Part shown: positions 60,661 through 64,000 of the stretch, in pieces
Position numbering within the stretch: the stretch's first letter is position 1
Layout: the number at the start of each line of letters is the position of its first letter
Origin: Candidatus Microsaccharimonas sossegonensis
GTDB taxonomy: Bacteria; Patescibacteriota; Saccharimonadia; Saccharimonadales; Saccharimonadaceae
NCBI GenBank assembly: GCA_004100325.1
Contig: SCKX01000001.1
Location: 186,001-250,000 of the forward strand
DNA: 64,000 nucleotides
Direction of reading: 5' to 3'
Translations under genes and position numbers: made by a program
The notes under the pieces: generated by a model
Told to the model about the DNA's origin: nothing
The model's input: only the letters and a program-made list of their open reading frames with translations
Databases searched by the model: none

Positions 60661-60733
60661 CTCCCCTTAACAAAAGGTGCTATATCTGCTATAACAGTAC
60701 CAAGAGATTCTATAAGAAAGGAATATCAATACC

Positions 60734-61126
60734 ATGAAATTTACAAAAAAGACGTTAGCAGGATTTGCAGGGTCAACAGCGCTTGCCGTCGCTGCTGTGC
60801 TTGTCCCTACGAGTGTATTTGCTCAACAAACTGACATACAAGGTGGAATCAATGCAGCCAAGCCAAGCGGTGCCGCTGGTAACACGACCCTATTTGGTGA
60901 CGGTTCAATCTTTACTACTATTGTAAACATCCTACTATACCTTATCGGAGCAATTTCAGTGATTATGCTCATCATCGGTGGTATCCGCTACACCGTCTCG
61001 GCTGGTGACAGTGGAAACGTCACGGCTGCCAAAAATACGATTATGTACGCAATTATCGGTCTGATCGTCGCATTCCTTGCATATGCAATTGTAAACTGGG
61101 TACTAAAAGCGCTCACAAACGGATAA
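60734..61126 (+). CDS. T4SS pilin-like protein 5
   Basis: IGAISVIMLIIGGIRYTVSAGDSGNVTAAKNTIMYAIIGLIVAFLAYAIVNWVL. Confidence 0.88.
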   Translation: MKFTKKTLAGFAGSTALAVAAVLVPTSVFAQQTDIQGGINAAKPSGAAGNTTLFGDGSIFTTIVNILLYLIGAISVIMLIIGGIRYTVSAGDSGNVTAAKNTIMYAIIGLIVAFLAYAIVNWVLKALTNG

Positions 61127-61162
61127 ATCCGCATACTCTTATAGAAGATAGAATAAAAGAAA

Positions 61163-61192
61163 TGGAGCTCCGAGACATCGGGGCTTTTCTTT
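61163..61192 (+). terminator. Rho-independent terminator after the pilin array
   Basis: agctccgagacatcggggcttttctttt. Confidence 0.65.
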
Positions 61193-61218
61193 TGATAGCG
61201 TGTGTTTGCTCGTATAAA

Positions 61219-61246
61219 TAAAGCCCCATAAAGGAGCTTTATTTAT
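61219..61246 (-). terminator. Terminator-like hairpin downstream of hsp20
   Basis: ataaagccccataaaggagctttattta. Confidence 0.55.
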
Positions 61247-61270
61247 AAATCATTTAAGATTAATGCACTA

Positions 61271-61735
61271 TTATTGGACTTGGATCTTCTTCGCTTGCTC
61301 TGTCTTGATCTTTGAAAAGCTGATAGTAAGAACGCCGTCTTTTAGGACTGCTTCGACTTCGTCTTCTTTGACATTCACAGGCAGTGCAAGTGTTCGGCTG
61401 AATTCACCCCAGTAGCATTCTTGAATGTGCCAGTTTGTTGCACCTTCATCACCGCCACTGTTGAGAGTTCCGCTGATTGTTAGGATGCCGTCGCTAATGC
61501 TGACATCAAGTTCTTCTTTATTTACACCAGCTGTCCGCGCTTTTACAACCAGCTTGTCGTCAGTTTCGTAAACATCAACGGCTAGTTGGCCGGGAAATTC
61601 TTCTTCACTATCGTCCCAAGTGTCGTCAGTCGCAGCTGGCGTCGGTGCGTTAGTCGATGAAAGGTCGTCGTCGCTTAAAAAAGCGGCAGCTAGCTCATCT
61701 TCAATTAATAGGTCTTCGTTTTGTTTGCGGGCCAT
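61271..61735 (-). CDS. Hsp20/alpha-crystallin small heat-shock protein
   Basis: GQLAVDVYETDDKLVVKARTAGVNKEELDVSISDGILTISG...GEFSRTLALPVNVKEDEVEAVLKDGVLTISFSK. Confidence 0.92.
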   Translation of the reverse strand: MARKQNEDLLIEDELAAAFLSDDDLSSTNAPTPAATDDTWDDSEEEFPGQLAVDVYETDDKLVVKARTAGVNKEELDVSISDGILTISGTLNSGGDEGATNWHIQECYWGEFSRTLALPVNVKEDEVEAVLKDGVLTISFSKIKTEQAKKIQVQ

Positions 61736-61804
61736 GATATCCTCCACTTTCCCATAGGCTCTTGTTTGCTCATTTGACAAACAGTCCTCTGTATTATAAC
61801 GGTC

Positions 61805-62515
61805 ATGCTGACTATAATCAACCAAATACCAATGCTAAACGTAAAAAACACAATACTCGACAATCTTCTATCGGTGGTGGCTCCTCACCTCTGTTCTGGT
61901 TGCGGACGAACCGGCACAACCATTTGTGATAATTGTAAATACGACATCAACAACGAGCCATATCTTGGCTGCATTTTATGTGACAAGCAAAGCAATATCG
62001 GCGTCTGCAAAAACCATAATGCGGCGTTTCATCAAGCCTGGGTCGTCGGTGTGAGAAGTGGCGCCCTGCAACGACTTATTGGTGGATTTAAGTTTCAAAA
62101 CATGAAAGCATCCTCATTCGATCTTGCTACCCTACTACATACACGGTTACCACCGCTGCCTCGCAATTCCGTTATTATTCCCATACCCTCGTCGCGGGAG
62201 CATATACGTGAACGAGGCTATGATCATATGCTGCTGATCGCCAAAGACCTCGCCCGCCTTCGTCATCTACCGGTACAAAGGTTGCTTGTACGAAATAATA
62301 ACCTCGTGCAGCACCGGACAGGACGCAAAAATCGGTTACTTCAGGCAAAAACTGCCTTCAGGATTGAAGGCAAAGTAGATCCTGACAGTACCTATATCAT
62401 TATTGATGATGTCGTCACAACGGGCGCTACCATCATACAGGCAGCTCATGTGCTAAGAAAAGCAGGCGCGACAACTATTTGGGTGGCGGCGACTTCACGG
62501 CAACCACTCGACTGA
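61805..62515 (+). CDS. comF: ComF-family phosphoribosyltransferase
   Basis: CSGCGRTGTTICDNC zinc motif; RERGYDHM; IIIDDVVTTGATI PRPP motif. Confidence 0.9.
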   Translation: MLTIINQIPMLNVKNTILDNLLSVVAPHLCSGCGRTGTTICDNCKYDINNEPYLGCILCDKQSNIGVCKNHNAAFHQAWVVGVRSGALQRLIGGFKFQNMKASSFDLATLLHTRLPPLPRNSVIIPIPSSREHIRERGYDHMLLIAKDLARLRHLPVQRLLVRNNNLVQHRTGRKNRLLQAKTAFRIEGKVDPDSTYIIIDDVVTTGATIIQAAHVLRKAGATTIWVAATSRQPLD

Positions 62516-62555
62516 TCAGGTCGTATCTGTTAAAATAGCCAAAGTTCTGGCGTAA

Positions 62556-62643
62556 GGAGAGGTGACCGAGTGGTTGATGGTACTTGTCTTGAAAACAAGC
62601 GTGGGGCGACCTACCGCGAGTTCGAATCTCGCCCTCTCCGCCA
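62556..62643 (+). tRNA. tRNA-Ser (anticodon TGA), CCA encoded
   Basis: ggagaggtgaccgagtgg...cttgaaaacaag...ttcgaatctcgccctctccgcca with long variable arm. Confidence 0.95.
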
Positions 62644-62704
62644 GATTGAATATAAAAAAGGCTTTCCTGTGAAGGTCTTTTCGTTTTTTATGTGAGAAAA
62701 GATG

Positions 62705-63109
62705 CTAAACGTTCGTACCGCCAGATGTAGCACCAGGAGCAAGTGTATTTATAACGAAATTGATAGCCGCATAGGCGAGAAAAGCGATCACAAGCCCAAC
62801 AATCGCATAAAGAACCGTATTTTTTGCCGCTGTCACTGCGGTTGAGTTACCCCCAGAAACGACGTAGCGAAGTCCGCCAACGATTAGCATAATAACACTA
62901 AGCGCCCCGACAATAAAAAGAAGAAAGTTGGTGATATTGGTCACGATGCCACCACCACCAAATAGTTCTGTTGGCTGCCCAGTCCCCTTTGCGGCATTAA
63001 CACCGTCAAAAACAGTCAGCGCAAAGGAAGTACGGGCGAGAAAAATAGATGCACCAAGCACAAGAACGACTGCAAGGAGCACTGGTGCAAATGATCGTAA
63101 AATTTTCAT
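62705..63109 (-). CDS. T4SS pilin-like protein 6
   Basis: VGALSVIMLIVGGLRYVVSGGNSTAVTAAKNTVLYAIVGLVIAFLAYAAINFVI. Confidence 0.88.
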   Translation of the reverse strand: MKILRSFAPVLLAVVLVLGASIFLARTSFALTVFDGVNAAKGTGQPTELFGGGGIVTNITNFLLFIVGALSVIMLIVGGLRYVVSGGNSTAVTAAKNTVLYAIVGLVIAFLAYAAINFVINTLAPGATSGGTNV

Positions 63110-63344
63110 CTCGCTTCTCCAGGATTATACACGACAGTTATATTAAACAATTATATTTTCATTGTAGCAAATAGTATGGCCAGAATCTAGTCCTGACATC
63201 TGTTTTATGCTACAATCGTTCAAGTCGTAAAGTGTCATGTAGACCCAAGTGGCTGCTGCGTGGAACGCAAATTATGAGATGGTTACCTTCCCCTTTGGTT
63301 GGCATCTGACGAAACGTTTTACGAAACACGCGACCCAATTCTGT

Positions 63345-63437
63345 GGAGGAGTACCCAAGTGGCTGAAGGGGATGGTTTGCTAAATCATTAGTCTGGGGAG
63401 ACCTGGAGCCGGAGTTCGAATCTCCGCTCCTCCGCCA
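63345..63437 (+). tRNA. tRNA-Ser (anticodon GCT), CCA encoded
   Basis: ggaggagtacccaagtggctgaagg...ttgctaaatca...ttcgaatctccgctcctccgcca with long variable arm. Confidence 0.95.
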
Positions 63438-64000
63438 AGAGAAATAGTGGAGTCATTTGACGCCAAAAGAAGCGTATAAAACGGTTCTTGTAAGGTGTAA
63501 GACTCCACTTTTTCTTTGGAAAATCCTATGTTCGAAAATAAATTACGCAGAATTATATCTTTTTGAACAAGATTAGCCTTTTTAAACCTTATTGCCAGTG
63601 TATTAACCAAGTCGTTGAACTCCTGTGGGTTAATAACACGTACTTCACTTTGGCGTAGTCGCTTTTCAAGATTTGAACTATCATTTTCTACCTCTGTAAT
63701 TCTACGGAGAGTTGAAGATATGTCTAACTCTGTTTGCTTGATTGCGGCAGGGTCAGATAATCTTCCTAGTGCACTGGTTTGGTCGCGCCTAGTATCTTGC
63801 AGATGTTTCAGAGTGATATTATTGCGTACTATTGCTGCGCGTGTTGCTTTCTTTTCTGTATCAGAGAGTTCTTTAGTTTCCTGCAAATACTTTTTGTACA
63901 CATCTTTTGTGAGGCGTTTGGTTACTTGTTCAAGAACATCATTCATACTGTCGGCCACGACACGCGCCCTGATGTCGCGCGGTTTCCTGCTGCAACCATT
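63380..64000 (-). CDS. C-terminal part of a serine recombinase (continues past the window), overlapping tRNA-Ser antisense
   Basis: Frame stays open to base 64000 (NGCSRKPRDIRARVVADSMNDVLEQV, zinc-ribbon/coiled-coil style); ends GGGAEIRTPAPGLPRLMI encoded by antisense tRNA-Ser. Confidence 0.65.
   Translation of the reverse strand, partial: NGCSRKPRDIRARVVADSMNDVLEQVTKRLTKDVYKKYLQETKELSDTEKKATRAAIVRNNITLKHLQDTRRDQTSALGRLSDPAAIKQTELDISSTLRRITEVENDSSNLEKRLRQSEVRVINPQEFNDLVNTLAIRFKKANLVQKDIILRNLFSNIGFSKEKVESYTLQEPFYTLLLASNDSTISLGGGAEIRTPAPGLPRLMI

Noticed and set aside
63222-63330. SRP (4.5S) RNA candidate near tRNA-Ser
   Set aside because: Lacks the contiguous GGAAGG-AGCAGCC domain IV signature on either strand; kept only as an unidentified structured-RNA candidate.
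1-64000. Alternative genetic code (UGA recoded) as in some CPR lineages
   Set aside because: Full-length conserved genes read through without internal TGA and several genes end at TGA at the expected position (e.g. MTase stop at 1482-1484), so the standard bacterial code fits.
1-64000. CRISPR array or cas genes
   Set aside because: No regularly spaced identical repeats with unique spacers were seen and no Cas-like ORF is present; the repeats near clpB are only two large copies.

Overview
This 64 kb window looks like part of a Candidate Phyla Radiation genome, most likely Saccharibacteria/TM7 (inferred from gene content, not tested). It includes the presumed replication-origin region. From left to right: (i) about 0-7.4 kb, a phage-derived mobile segment with a ParB-methyltransferase fusion, small and large terminase, a GmrSD-like DUF262 protein with an unknown partner, and a serine recombinase; (ii) 7.4-10.3 kb, a metal-ATPase operon with a frameshifted ArsR regulator; (iii) 10.3-13.2 kb, a CIRCE-controlled ClpB flanked by a duplicated ~240 bp module related to the tRNA-Asn 3' region; (iv) 13-38 kb, a LexA-HTH-only protein and a large surface-polysaccharide locus (GDP-mannose, gmd/reductase, Wzm/Wzt, many glycosyltransferases) with an embedded sucCD pair; (v) 38-44 kb, the conserved jag-yidC-rnpA-rpmH / dnaA-dnaN-recF origin cluster with DnaA-box-like motifs; (vi) 44-61 kb, a type IV secretion locus (VirB4, PrgI, VirB6-like, cell-wall hydrolases) with a tandem array of five small pilin-like genes; (vii) 61-64 kb, hsp20, comF, a sixth pilin-like gene, two tRNA-Ser genes and the end of a second serine-recombinase element whose 3' end runs antisense into tRNA-Ser. 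The best candidates for undescribed biology are the T-arm repeat module around clpB, the 57.5-59.05 kb island bounded by 22-bp direct repeats (an HxxEH-motif protein plus a very GC-rich small basic gene), the direct-repeat-flanked GmrSD cassette, and a possible structured RNA at 63.2 kb. All assignments come from reading the sequence and recalling family motifs; no database search was run.
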